The notes below the pieces were generated by a model that did no database searches, had not been told where the DNA came from, and worked only from the letters and a program-made list of their open reading frames with translations. A stretch of DNA of 15,355 nucleotides from assembly GCA_044375275.1 (NCBI GenBank), contig JBILMZ010000065.1, positions 1 to 15,355 on the forward strand, given 5' to 3'. The position numbers and the translations under genes were made by a program. Of this stretch, positions 6,761 through 15,056 are shown one piece after another (the stretch's first letter is position 1; every line of letters begins with the position of its first letter). This DNA is from SZUA-430 sp044375275. GTDB lineage: Bacteria > Pseudomonadota > Alphaproteobacteria > Micropepsales > Micropepsaceae.

Positions 6761-8188
6761 ATGTCACTCACGGTTGCCATTGCCGGACGCCCCAATGTGG
6801 GCAAGTCCACTCTTTTCAACCGGCTGACCGGCAGACGCTCGGCGATCGTTGACGATACGCCGGGTGTTACGCGGGACTGGAAGCTGGCGCAGGTCGATTT
6901 GCTCGATCTCAGCTTCGATCTTCTCGATACAGCGGGAATCGATAACAGCCCCTCGGATGATCTGAGCACCAAGATCCGCGAGCACACATTGCTGGCGATC
7001 GAGAATGCCGACGTCATTCTCTTCGTGATCGACGGGCGCGATGGCGTGACTCCGGTCGACCGGGACATTGCGCGCCAATTGCGCCGTGGCGGCAAGCCCA
7101 TCATCGTGCTGGTCAACAAGTCGGACACAAATGCGAGCCTCGCCAGCCTCGAACCCGCCGAGCGGCTGGGTTTTGGCGAGCCTGTCGCCGTATCGGCTGC
7201 CCACGGGACTGGCCTGCAGGACCTGTACGAAGCGCTTGTTCCGCATGCGCGTGCGGTCGAGGGGGGCGTTGAAGACGAAGAAGAAGACGATGACGCTGAT
7301 GAAGCGCCTGAAGCTGATGACGTCGACGACGCGGATGATGAGGCGTTGGAAGACGACGAAGGCGCAGCCGTCTCGCGGCGTCCCATGACGATTGCGATTA
7401 CCGGGCGGCCCAATGCGGGCAAGTCCACGCTGCTCAACCAGTTACTGGGCTCGGAGCGCGCGATTACCAGCCCGATCGCCGGCACAACGCGAGACTCGGT
7501 CAAGGCGGAGTGGGAGTGGGAAGGGCGGCGCATCAGGCTTGTCGATACGGCGGGCCTGCGCAAGAAGGCAAAGGTAGACGAAGGCCTGGAGCAGATGTCG
7601 GTCAGCGCCGCCATCGAGGAAATCAAGATGGCCGAGGTCGTGATCCTCGTCATCGATCCGGCCATTCCGTTCGAAACACAGGACCTGCAGATCGCCGATC
7701 TCGTCGAGCGCGAGGGTCGCGCGATGGTCGTTGCGGTCAACAAGTGGGACCTTGTCGAGGACAAGGCGCAACTGCTCCGTACACTGAATGCGCGGGTGGA
7801 TGAACTCCTGCCGCAGTGGAAGGGCGTGCCCATCGTGGCGCTGTCGGCGCTGTCAGGCGAAGGGGTCGAGCGGCTCATGCCCACCATCGTCAAGCAGCAC
7901 GAGATCTGGAACCGCCGGATCTCGACGCACAAGCTGAATGACTGGCTGCAGTACATGATCGAAAAGCACTCGCCGCCGGCGCCCAAGGGGCGGCGCATCC
8001 GGATCCGCTACATGACGCAGGCGCGCACGCGGCCGCCGACCTTTGCCATTTCCTCAAGCCAGGCCGGTGAGTTGCCCGGCGACTATTCGCGCTATCTCGT
8101 GAATGGTCTGCGGGAGAACTTCGGATTCCATGGCGTCCCCATCCGCATGAAGGTCAAGGCCGGCAAGAATCCCTTCGACAAGAAGTGA
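6761..8188 (+). CDS. der: Ribosome biogenesis GTPase Der (EngA)
   Basis: 475-residue protein with two GTPase domains in tandem, the hallmark of Der, which is needed for 50S subunit maturation. Domain 1 has GRPNVGKST (9-17), DTAG (56-59), NKSD (119-122) and SAA (145-147). Domain 2 has GRPNAGKST (215-223), DTAG (262-265), NKWD (327-330) and SAL (362-364). The KH-like domain spans about 380-465 and ends in a basic tail. The linker between the GTPases is unusually acidic: 22 of residues 171-200 are Asp or Glu. The gene follows bamB by 24 bases, with only a weak ribosome site (GAAGAC), suggesting read-through translation from the operon. It is normally essential, so the operon should be constitutively expressed. 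Confidence 0.98.
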   Translation: MSLTVAIAGRPNVGKSTLFNRLTGRRSAIVDDTPGVTRDWKLAQVDLLDLSFDLLDTAGIDNSPSDDLSTKIREHTLLAIENADVILFVIDGRDGVTPVDRDIARQLRRGGKPIIVLVNKSDTNASLASLEPAERLGFGEPVAVSAAHGTGLQDLYEALVPHARAVEGGVEDEEEDDDADEAPEADDVDDADDEALEDDEGAAVSRRPMTIAITGRPNAGKSTLLNQLLGSERAITSPIAGTTRDSVKAEWEWEGRRIRLVDTAGLRKKAKVDEGLEQMSVSAAIEEIKMAEVVILVIDPAIPFETQDLQIADLVEREGRAMVVAVNKWDLVEDKAQLLRTLNARVDELLPQWKGVPIVALSALSGEGVERLMPTIVKQHEIWNRRISTHKLNDWLQYMIEKHSPPAPKGRRIRIRYMTQARTRPPTFAISSSQAGELPGDYSRYLVNGLRENFGFHGVPIRMKVKAGKNPFDKK

Positions 8189-8352
8189 TTGGCAAGGCGC
8201 GTCCGCGCGAAAGTTCATTCCCTGCCGTGCGTCCACGTGTGCCCTGAAATTGGGCATTCACATTGGCGTGAGACCTGATCCGCTGCCGCACACTCTTTTT
8301 GCGGCGGCTGCGTCGCTGCCCTAGTCTGATGGAAATCTCAGGGGCAAAAATC
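8189..8352 (+). other. Spacer between der and the Ycf48-like gene
   Basis: The gap is 164 bases. An 8-pair inverted repeat (8282-8289 with 8301-8308, one U-G pair, 11-base loop containing five T's) has no T-run after it and is not a proper terminator. TTGCGG (8299-8304), a 17-base spacer and TAGTCT (8322-8327) is a weak promoter candidate for the next gene. No small gene is supported. Confidence 0.3.
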
Positions 8353-9429
8353 ATGAATGATCTGAACCGCCGTAGCGTGTTGATGTCCGGCATGGCCATG
8401 GCGAGCCTGCCGCTCATGGGGGCGGCGCCTGCACCGCAGTGGGATGATATTCCTGTCGCGCCCTATCCGGGAAAGCGAGATGACATCAGCTTCGGCGACG
8501 CAATGAATGGCTGGTATGGAACGGGTGCGGGGGATCTCTTCCGCACAACCGACGGCGGCAACAGCTGGCTCAAGGTGGCAAGCAGGCCGGGCACCTTCAT
8601 CCGTGCGCTGGGCTTTGTTGATGGCCGCACCGGGTTCATCGGTAACGTCGGCACGGACTACTACCCCGGCGTGACGGACAAGACGCCACTCTATCGAACG
8701 GATGATGCCGGGGTGACCTGGCTTCCGGTTGACCTGGGTGGAAAGACGATCGCTGGCGTCTGCTCCATCGATGTCCTGAAAACGCAGCGCATCTATCAGG
8801 GCGTCCTGCAGCCGCATGTTGTCATTCATGCCGCGGGACGGGTTGGCGGGCCGACAGGCCTGCTGCGCTCCGCGGATGGAGGAAAGACGTGGTCGGTTCG
8901 CGACATGAGCGATGTTGCGGGCATGATCCTGGATGTAAAGTTCCTGGATGAGAATACAGGGCTGATCTTTGCCTCGACCAGCCGTGATGCGGCGACGACC
9001 GAAGGGCTCATCCTCAGGACAACGGACGGGGGTGTTTCGTGGCAGCCGGTCTATCGATCCGGACGCCAGGCGGAGCTCATCTGGAAGGCCTCATTCGTGG
9101 ATGGAAAGATTGGCTACGCAACAGTGCAGAGCTATGACACGTCGCGTGGCCAGCAACTGATCGTCAAGACGACAGACGGCGGGCAGAGCTGGACAGAGTT
9201 GCCCATGGTGGTTGATGCCACCGCGCGTCAGTTCGGCATTGGCTTCATCGACGAGAGCCGGGGCTGGGTTGGCACGGCGGCAGGTGGCTTCGAAACCCGC
9301 GATGGTGGTCGCTCGTTTGCACCCGTTGGCATCGCCAAGGCTGCCAACAAGATTCGCATCGTCCGCGATGGCGCGGCCACGCAGGTCTATGCCATCGGAA
9401 CCCGTCTCCAGCGCCTGACGCTTCGCTGA
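8353..9429 (+). CDS. Tat-exported Ycf48-like Asp-box beta-propeller protein
   Basis: 358 residues. The start ATG 8353 has AGGGG eight bases upstream and yields a twin-arginine-type signal (NRRSVLM, a hydrophobic stretch, AAPAPQ), so the protein is probably exported folded via Tat. Six Asp-box (BNR) turns of the form S/TxDxGxxW are visible near 65-72, 116-123, 173-180, 223-230, 273-280 and 315-321, giving a six- or seven-bladed propeller. The closest family by pattern is the Ycf48/HCF136 photosystem II assembly factor, also widespread in non-photosynthetic bacteria with unknown roles. Sialidase is unlikely because no arginine-triad and FRIP context is seen. It is 164 bases after der and converges on the M48 protease gene with only a 10-base gap. 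Confidence 0.85.
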   Translation: MNDLNRRSVLMSGMAMASLPLMGAAPAPQWDDIPVAPYPGKRDDISFGDAMNGWYGTGAGDLFRTTDGGNSWLKVASRPGTFIRALGFVDGRTGFIGNVGTDYYPGVTDKTPLYRTDDAGVTWLPVDLGGKTIAGVCSIDVLKTQRIYQGVLQPHVVIHAAGRVGGPTGLLRSADGGKTWSVRDMSDVAGMILDVKFLDENTGLIFASTSRDAATTEGLILRTTDGGVSWQPVYRSGRQAELIWKASFVDGKIGYATVQSYDTSRGQQLIVKTTDGGQSWTELPMVVDATARQFGIGFIDESRGWVGTAAGGFETRDGGRSFAPVGIAKAANKIRIVRDGAATQVYAIGTRLQRLTLR

Positions 9430-9439
9430 AGCGGGGTGC

Positions 9440-12112
9440 CTATTGTGGCGCTTCGGGCGCCGCGATGGGTGCAGTGTCTGGGTCAGTGGTTTCGACGGGG
9501 ACGGGCGTGCTCATCTCTTCCGGCGCGGGCGAACTTTCCGTTGGCGCAGTCTCCATGGATTGCGGAGGTAGCGTTTCGTCGGTCGCCTCCGGTTCAGCCG
9601 GCGGGGTTTCGACGGGCGCTGCTGGTTCTTCTGAAGGGGCAGCTTCGAGGGCCGGTGGCTCTACCGGCTGAGAGAGCGACGGTGCGTCAACTCTCCAGGG
9701 CTGCGGTTCAAGCGGCGGGTCGAAGGCGCGTGCGGCTTCCGGGATGGTCAGCACGATGCCGAGTGCGATGACGGAGCCCACGACGGTCAAGGCCACGATT
9801 GTGCGCGCGGTGGCGGCGATCCAGCCATCCGCCGTCTGGAAGCGGTCCCACCATCTGAGTTTCATCTGGCGCGGCCTGCTTTCGGTCGTCATCAGGCGCG
9901 GATAGTTCGCGGGTATCAAGGCCGGTGCAGGCGCGTGAGGGGCAGCGCCTCCCAGGGACAGCATGTGTGCCACTTCGTCCTCGCAGAGCAGGAGTTCCTG
10001 CAGGGCCGCGTTGCGGCAGGCGTTCAGGAGGCCGATGGTGGCACTCGTCCAGCCACCGATACCATTTAGCCAGGCGCCGATGTTCTGCTGGTCGGCTGGT
10101 ACGAGCGAGAAGGGCCCGAGCGCCGCGCCAAAATCGTGGATGTCGGTACGTGCCGCGGTGCGCTCGTCGAGGCGAACATCACCGGCCGTTGCGTAGATGC
10201 CCGCCAGGCTCGCGTGCAGGTCGTTGGATGCCGCAATCAGGCGCTTGAGCTCCTTCTTGCTGACATTTCCATCCGCCATGACCACGCCGAAAACGTTCTG
10301 AAGCACGCCGTCGAGGTCCAGCAGGTCTGCTGTCGTGTGCTCGAGGTAGTGGACGAGGCTTGCGAGGCCGAGCAGATACTGGTCCCAGCCCTGTCCGAGC
10401 TTCGTGGCCGCTGCCATGTGCAGGCCGCGCACGCGGCGGGCATGGTTGCGGGTTTCGTCCTCGAGGGGCGCGATTTCCTCTTCAAGGGATTTCAGGATGC
10501 GTGGCAGTTCGCGCGGCGCCACCTCGTCGCCACGCCAGCGGACCACGCCGGTTGGTGCCTTGAGGTATCCCTTGCGCAGGCCTTCGAAGTTGAACTTCTC
10601 CTCGTGGAGTTCGCGCAGTTTCTCCAGGGCGTCGCCGAAGGCCGGCGCATAAAGCGATGTGATCGCGGCCTGCAGGTCTCTCGTATCGCCCGACGGTGCG
10701 TACATCTCCTGCACGGACTTGAAGTCACGGGCCACGGGCCGCCCCAGATAGGCGCCGCGATAGCGCGGGTTGACGAGGATGTGGGTGTAGTTCTCATCGA
10801 GGCGCGCCAGGCTTTCTTCCATCGGCGCGAACTGGGCGGCGCCTTCCGTCGGGGCCGCCGACGTGACGTCCTTCAGCATGTGGCTCGTGACATCGATCCG
10901 CAAGGCGGCTGCGTCCGGGAAGAGTTCCCAGGCGCTGCGGTTGTCGACCTCGCAAGGGACATAGTGGAACTTCGCATTGTCCTCGCGGTCGGTATTGGCC
11001 GGATGGGTCGCCCACATGCGGGGTGGGGCCGCGATCGAGGACTTGAACACGCGGTGGGCATTGGGTGGCCCTGCCGGTGCAGCCGGATCTGCGCCATAAT
11101 GCGGGTCGGCATAGATGTCGCGCAGGTGCTGCAGGATCCGCGACTGGACCACAAAGACGTCGGCGACGGGCTTGCCTGCCAGCTTTTCATTGACGGCGAA
11201 ATTGGTGGCGCGCTGCATGGCGTCGTCGGCGCCGCTGAGCTTGTGCAGCGCGTTGATCAGCGCGTCGCTGCCGCAGAGGGACACCGAGACGAGGTCGGCC
11301 TGGAACTCCATCTCGCGGGACAATGCGCGCTGCGCGAGGATAACACCCATGAGCAGCGTGTCGATCAGCGAGCGGAGCGACCAGACCACGAATTGGAGTG
11401 TCCAGCCGATCCACGCGACGCGGCGACCCAGGCCTGCAAGAAAAGTGTCCAGCGCATCGCGCCGGTTGACGATCTGCGTGGCCACCTGTTGTGCGATATA
11501 GACCCAGCGGCCGACTGCCATGGTCTTCTGGGCGAAATGGCCGAACTCATGTGCGAGGACGGCCTTGAATTCGCCGAGCGACAGCACGTTGACGAGGCCA
11601 AGCCCGATCTCGAGGTTCTTGCGCGCTGGCAGGATCAGGTTCAGCAGCGAAAGGTCATAAGACACCGATGCGTTGACGCGCGGTGACAGGAACACGCGAT
11701 GGGGTTTGGGTGCGCCTGCTTCTTCGGCGATCGCGTTGAGGAACCGGAAGACGCGTGGGTGGTCCGCGCGCTTCAGCTCGTAATCCCGCGGGCCTTCGGA
11801 GCGCTGGATGAACAGCAGGCCCTTTGCCATGAAGATTGCCAGGAACGCCGACGACGCGCCGGCCACGCCCAGCATGATGTTCAGGTCCGGCATGGCGGCC
11901 ATGTCACGGAAAATGACCCAGGCGCTCCAGCCGAACCAGATCATCAGCGCCAGATAGAACAGCATGAAGCCGCCGAGGCTCAGCATGGCCAGGGTGGCAT
12001 TGCGCTTGTAGCCGGGCGTGGGTGCCGTCAGGCCATCGGGAACGAAGTCTGGTCCGGCTGGAAATGCGAACGTGTCGACTGGCTGCGTCTTCCTTGAAGC
12101 GCGAAAAAACAT
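9440..12112 (-). CDS. Large multi-domain membrane M48 metallopeptidase
   Basis: About 890 residues. Zinc site: HEFGH at 188-192 with the third ligand Glu269 in ExxxD (Glu269, Asp273), typical of the M48 (HtpX/Ste24) peptidases. ATHPANTDRE near 369-378 matches the family's substrate-side motif. Hydrophobic helices lie near 41-69, 77-103 and 232-262. After the protease core comes a long helical region (about 420-735). Part of it (VVMADGNVSKKEL, 610-622) resembles the acidic-turn repeat of TerB-like domains. Then a last transmembrane helix (about 769-790) and a tail of some 95 residues rich in Pro, Glu, Ala and Thr. The start is uncertain: ATG 12112 lacks an ideal Shine-Dalgarno, and an in-frame ATG at 12133 and a TTG at 12175 are alternatives. 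Housekeeping HtpX is about 300 residues, so this is a different subfamily. The substrate is unknown; membrane-protein quality control is a reasonable guess. Confidence 0.88.
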   Translation of the reverse strand: MFFRASRKTQPVDTFAFPAGPDFVPDGLTAPTPGYKRNATLAMLSLGGFMLFYLALMIWFGWSAWVIFRDMAAMPDLNIMLGVAGASSAFLAIFMAKGLLFIQRSEGPRDYELKRADHPRVFRFLNAIAEEAGAPKPHRVFLSPRVNASVSYDLSLLNLILPARKNLEIGLGLVNVLSLGEFKAVLAHEFGHFAQKTMAVGRWVYIAQQVATQIVNRRDALDTFLAGLGRRVAWIGWTLQFVVWSLRSLIDTLLMGVILAQRALSREMEFQADLVSVSLCGSDALINALHKLSGADDAMQRATNFAVNEKLAGKPVADVFVVQSRILQHLRDIYADPHYGADPAAPAGPPNAHRVFKSSIAAPPRMWATHPANTDREDNAKFHYVPCEVDNRSAWELFPDAAALRIDVTSHMLKDVTSAAPTEGAAQFAPMEESLARLDENYTHILVNPRYRGAYLGRPVARDFKSVQEMYAPSGDTRDLQAAITSLYAPAFGDALEKLRELHEEKFNFEGLRKGYLKAPTGVVRWRGDEVAPRELPRILKSLEEEIAPLEDETRNHARRVRGLHMAAATKLGQGWDQYLLGLASLVHYLEHTTADLLDLDGVLQNVFGVVMADGNVSKKELKRLIAASNDLHASLAGIYATAGDVRLDERTAARTDIHDFGAALGPFSLVPADQQNIGAWLNGIGGWTSATIGLLNACRNAALQELLLCEDEVAHMLSLGGAAPHAPAPALIPANYPRLMTTESRPRQMKLRWWDRFQTADGWIAATARTIVALTVVGSVIALGIVLTIPEAARAFDPPLEPQPWRVDAPSLSQPVEPPALEAAPSEEPAAPVETPPAEPEATDETLPPQSMETAPTESSPAPEEMSTPVPVETTDPDTAPIAAPEAPQ

Positions 12113-12147
12113 GGAACTGTGAACCCCCGGCATCTCCCCTGAGGCGC

Positions 12148-12175
12148 ACACTACAGTCAAAAAATGACAGCTCAA
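12148..12175 (-). promoter_or_regulatory. Candidate promoter of the M48 gene
   Basis: On the minus strand, TTGAGC (12175-12170), a 16-base spacer and TAGTGT (12153-12148) resemble a sigma-70-type promoter, with about four and three consensus matches. Transcription from it would begin near 12141 and give a leader of about 29 bases before ATG 12112. That makes the TTG at 12175 an unlikely start. The match is weak. Confidence 0.3.
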
Positions 12176-12306
12176 CCGGGCCTTTCATTCAGTATTGATG
12201 CGACATGCCGTTTTTGGGCGCAGGCGTTGCCTTGTGGCCAGCTTTGCCGCTGACCCGTTACGGTTACCATGACGGGGAGAGGGGGCGTGGGGTGCCCGAC
12301 CGAGCT

Positions 12307-13185
12307 CTAAAGCGTGGGCCGGCTGCCGATGATCGAGACGCGTTCGCCGTAGCGCACCTGGGGGAAGTAGTCCCAGACCGCATGGTGCTGGGTGACGCGG
12401 TTGTCCCAGAAGGTGAGCATGTTCGGGGTCCAGCGCACGCGGCACTGGAACTCGAGGTGGGACTCGATGTGGCGGTAGAAGTATTCCAGCAGGGCAGCGC
12501 TTTCCTTGGCGTTGAGTTCATTGATGCGGGTTGTGAAGCCGCGATTGACGAACAGCGCCTTCCGGCCCGTGTCCGGGTGGCGGATGATGACCGGGTGGGT
12601 TGTCCTGGGCCAGCCGCCTTCCGGTGGCTTGGTGCCATAGGCGCCGGTATAGGGCTTGGCGCCGTCGTGGACCGCGGTCAGGGTCTCGGCGAAGGCCTGC
12701 ATTTTCGGTGACAGTGTCTCGTAGGCCCTGACCGTGCTGAGGAAGCAGGTGTCGCCGCCACCACCTTCCGGCGTCGTGGTGATGTAGAGCATCGAGCCCA
12801 TGGGTGGCTCTTCATCGCAGGTCACGTCCGTGTGCCATTCCTCGCCTGCCACGTATTTCGACTGGGCGTCAGCCTTCACGACAAGGACTTCCGGATCGGA
12901 AGGCTTTGCAGCGGCCGTCGTCGTGGCATGGGCAGGTGCGGCATTCTTTGCGTGGTAGGGATGGACGTGCAGGCGACCGAACATCCGGGCGAAGCGCTTG
13001 TGGTCCTCGCGGCTGAGGACCTGATCGCGAAAGAATATGACGTGCCATTGGTCAAAAGCTGCCTTGATCTCGGCGAACTGCTCCCGCGAGAGCGGATTTG
13101 ACAGGTCGACGCCACTGATCTCTGCGCCGATGACCGGCGTGAGCGGGGAAAAGGTGATAGTGCCGTTCGACGGGTGTGCAGACAT
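12307..13185 (-). CDS. TauD/TfdA-family Fe(II)/2-oxoglutarate dioxygenase
   Basis: 292-residue oxygenase, the usual length of the TauD/TfdA family. The iron facial triad is visible: His118 and Asp120 in WHTD, and His267 in the WDNRVTQHHAVWDY block. Arg278 and Arg282 (QVRYGERVSIIG) sit 11 and 15 residues after His267, where TauD holds its substrate and 2-oxoglutarate arginines. The N-terminus (FSPLTPVIGAEISGVDL) and HVIFFRDQ also match the family. Members hydroxylate next to sulfonate, sulfate-ester or ether groups to cleave them, coupled to decarboxylation of 2-oxoglutarate. The substrate here cannot be assigned. ATG 13185 has GGAGAGG immediately upstream. The gene lies 37 bases after the amidohydrolase stop, so the two probably share a transcript. 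Confidence 0.94.
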   Translation of the reverse strand: MSAHPSNGTITFSPLTPVIGAEISGVDLSNPLSREQFAEIKAAFDQWHVIFFRDQVLSREDHKRFARMFGRLHVHPYHAKNAAPAHATTTAAAKPSDPEVLVVKADAQSKYVAGEEWHTDVTCDEEPPMGSMLYITTTPEGGGGDTCFLSTVRAYETLSPKMQAFAETLTAVHDGAKPYTGAYGTKPPEGGWPRTTHPVIIRHPDTGRKALFVNRGFTTRINELNAKESAALLEYFYRHIESHLEFQCRVRWTPNMLTFWDNRVTQHHAVWDYFPQVRYGERVSIIGSRPTL

Positions 13186-13222
13186 GATCCTCTCCGCTTT
13201 CAGTGATGCCGCAAGGGGTTTG

Positions 13223-14968
13223 CTATTGCGCGCGCAGCAGCTTGCCGGGTGTTGCGGTGGTAGGCGTGTCGTTTTCGACGATGGGGGTGCCGGCGACCGT
13301 CGTCATCACATAACCCGTCGCCTTCTGCAGCAGGCGCCTGCCACCGGCAGGCAGGTCGTAGGCGATGTAGGGACGGTGCAGGCGCAGGTTGGCGCGATCG
13401 ATCACGTTGATGTCGGCGGCTTGGCCGACGGCGATGCGGCCGCGGTCCTTCAGTCCCATGAAGTCAGCCGACACGGATGTGAGAAGCTGGATCGCGCGCT
13501 CCAGCGTGATGGCGCCCTCGGCGCGCGTCGTCCAGTGCTGGAGGAAGAATGTTGTCCAGGCGGCATCCGAGATCGTGCCGACATGGGCGCCGCCGTCTCC
13601 CAGGCCCATATGGGCGGCCGGGTGGCGGATCATCTTCGCTGTCGTCTCGAGGCTGCCCTGCATGTAGTTGAAGATGGGGAAGTAGATCAGTCCCTCGCCA
13701 TTGTCCTTCAGCATGACGTCGTAGATTTCCTCGAGCACGCTGACGCCGCGGGCCTTGGCGCGGGCGTAGATCGAGTCCTCGGGCTTCGGCTCATAGTTGG
13801 GCGGGTCGCCGAGTTCGTAGAAGCGCGCGGAGACGAACTCCAGTCCTGCAACGGCCTGGTCGATCTGCGGCGGGGCGGACTTGTCGATCTCGCTCACCTT
13901 GATGAAGGGTTCGGTCAGGATCTTTTCGCGCACCTCGGGCTTGCGCAGTTCGGCCACCAGCTGGTCGTGGGGGAGGTGGCGGATTGCGCGATAGGTGGGC
14001 TTGGCGATGAAGAGGTTCAGCGTCGTGCGCAGGCCGTTCAGGATGCCGACGCCGCGCGGGGCGACCTGCATGCGCATGTCGAGGCCTGCGGCGCGTGCCT
14101 TCTCAACGCGGCCTGCCACGCGCAGCCACTGGTCGGGATCACCGAGGCGCTCGAGCGTTGTCAGTGTCATCGGACGCCCGGCCGCACGGGCCATCTTTTC
14201 CATGAGGTCGAATTCCGCCTCGAAGGCGGCGGGACCCTTGAAGGTGTCGAAGTCATTGACGGCCGACAGGATGCGATAGGGCAGGTCCTTGAGGACCGAG
14301 GCGATGCCCGTCAGCTCGCGCTCCTCGGCTACGGCTGCGGGCGTGTCGCGGCCGTCGGAGGTGCGATGCGTGTCCGACCGCCCTGTCGAGAAGCCGAAGG
14401 CGCCGGCCTTCAGGGCCTCGCGGACAATCGACTTCATCTGCTCGACGTCGTCTTCCGTGGCTGGCTGCTGCGTGGCGGCGCGGTCGCCCATCACGTAAAG
14501 GCGGACCGGATCGTGCGGGATCTGGGCGGCGACGTTGATGGTGTGGGGCTGCTGGTCAAGCCGGTTGAGGTAGTCGCCAAAGGTCTCCCATTTCCAGTCG
14601 AGGCCCTCGTAGAGGACCGTTCCCGGGATCTCTTCCACGCCTTCCATCAGCTTGACGAGGCGGTCGGCCTGGCCGGGGCGGAGCGGTGCGAAGCCGACGC
14701 CGCAATTGCCCATCATGATCGATGTCACGCCGTTCCATGAGGAGGGTGCGAGGTGCTGGTCCCACACAGCCTGTCCATCGTAGTGCGTGTGCACATCGAT
14801 GAAGCCGGGGGTCACGATGGCGCCGGTTGCGTCGACGGTTCGCTTCGCGGCGCCCGAGACCTTGCCGATCTCGACAATCTTTCCGTCTTTCACCGCGACA
14901 TCGGCTGTCGTCGGCGCGTTGCCGGAACCATCCACGACCGTGCCGCCCGTGATCTTCAGATCGAACAT
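13223..14968 (-). CDS. Amidohydrolase, D-aminoacylase superfamily branch
   Basis: 581-residue amidohydrolase annotated by similarity to N-acyl-D-amino-acid deacylases. It has the N-terminal beta-sandwich start (ITGGTVVDGSG), the metal motif HTHYDGQ (His60, His62), NCGVGFAP with Cys89, and GDGGAHVG with Asp458 and His462. The second-half SRGxIAVGQAADINVID-like closing segment (about 507-524) is also typical. However, between residues 190 and 330 the only histidine is His201 (DTHRTSDGR), so the usual metal-binding histidines of the THxR and SHxK motifs are missing. Substrate and chemistry may therefore differ from classical D-aminoacylase. ATG 14968 has GAGGG eight bases upstream. It lies between an SDR gene and the TauD-family gene on the same strand, consistent with a catabolic operon. 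Confidence 0.9.
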   Translation of the reverse strand: MFDLKITGGTVVDGSGNAPTTADVAVKDGKIVEIGKVSGAAKRTVDATGAIVTPGFIDVHTHYDGQAVWDQHLAPSSWNGVTSIMMGNCGVGFAPLRPGQADRLVKLMEGVEEIPGTVLYEGLDWKWETFGDYLNRLDQQPHTINVAAQIPHDPVRLYVMGDRAATQQPATEDDVEQMKSIVREALKAGAFGFSTGRSDTHRTSDGRDTPAAVAEERELTGIASVLKDLPYRILSAVNDFDTFKGPAAFEAEFDLMEKMARAAGRPMTLTTLERLGDPDQWLRVAGRVEKARAAGLDMRMQVAPRGVGILNGLRTTLNLFIAKPTYRAIRHLPHDQLVAELRKPEVREKILTEPFIKVSEIDKSAPPQIDQAVAGLEFVSARFYELGDPPNYEPKPEDSIYARAKARGVSVLEEIYDVMLKDNGEGLIYFPIFNYMQGSLETTAKMIRHPAAHMGLGDGGAHVGTISDAAWTTFFLQHWTTRAEGAITLERAIQLLTSVSADFMGLKDRGRIAVGQAADINVIDRANLRLHRPYIAYDLPAGGRRLLQKATGYVMTTVAGTPIVENDTPTTATPGKLLRAQ

Positions 14969-15056
14969 GATGTTTGCCCTCGGTTATCGGTTCTGACGAG
15001 TTTGGACCGAAAGGGGCAGGGGCCGCAATCACCTGAACAGTGGCGCTGCGTTCGTG

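Noticed and set aside
6694..7998. Open frame of 434 codons on the minus strand opposite der
   Set aside because: Serine/arginine-rich low-complexity translation with no recognisable domain, lying entirely within a strongly conserved gene; a shadow of codon bias.
8282..8308. Hairpin after der as a terminator
   Set aside because: The stem is adequate, but the T's are in the loop and no T-run follows on either strand.
10136..11686. Open frame of 516 codons on the plus strand opposite the M48 gene
   Set aside because: No domain-like sequence, and the minus strand carries clear protease motifs across the same region.
12255..12277. CCCGT/ACGGG inverted repeat in the gap between the TauD and M48 genes
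   Set aside because: A five-pair stem with a 13-base loop and no T-run; expected by chance in GC-rich DNA.
13037..14740. Open frame of 567 codons on the plus strand opposite the amidohydrolase and TauD genes
   Set aside because: It spans two real genes and their gap and has no family motif; produced by high GC.
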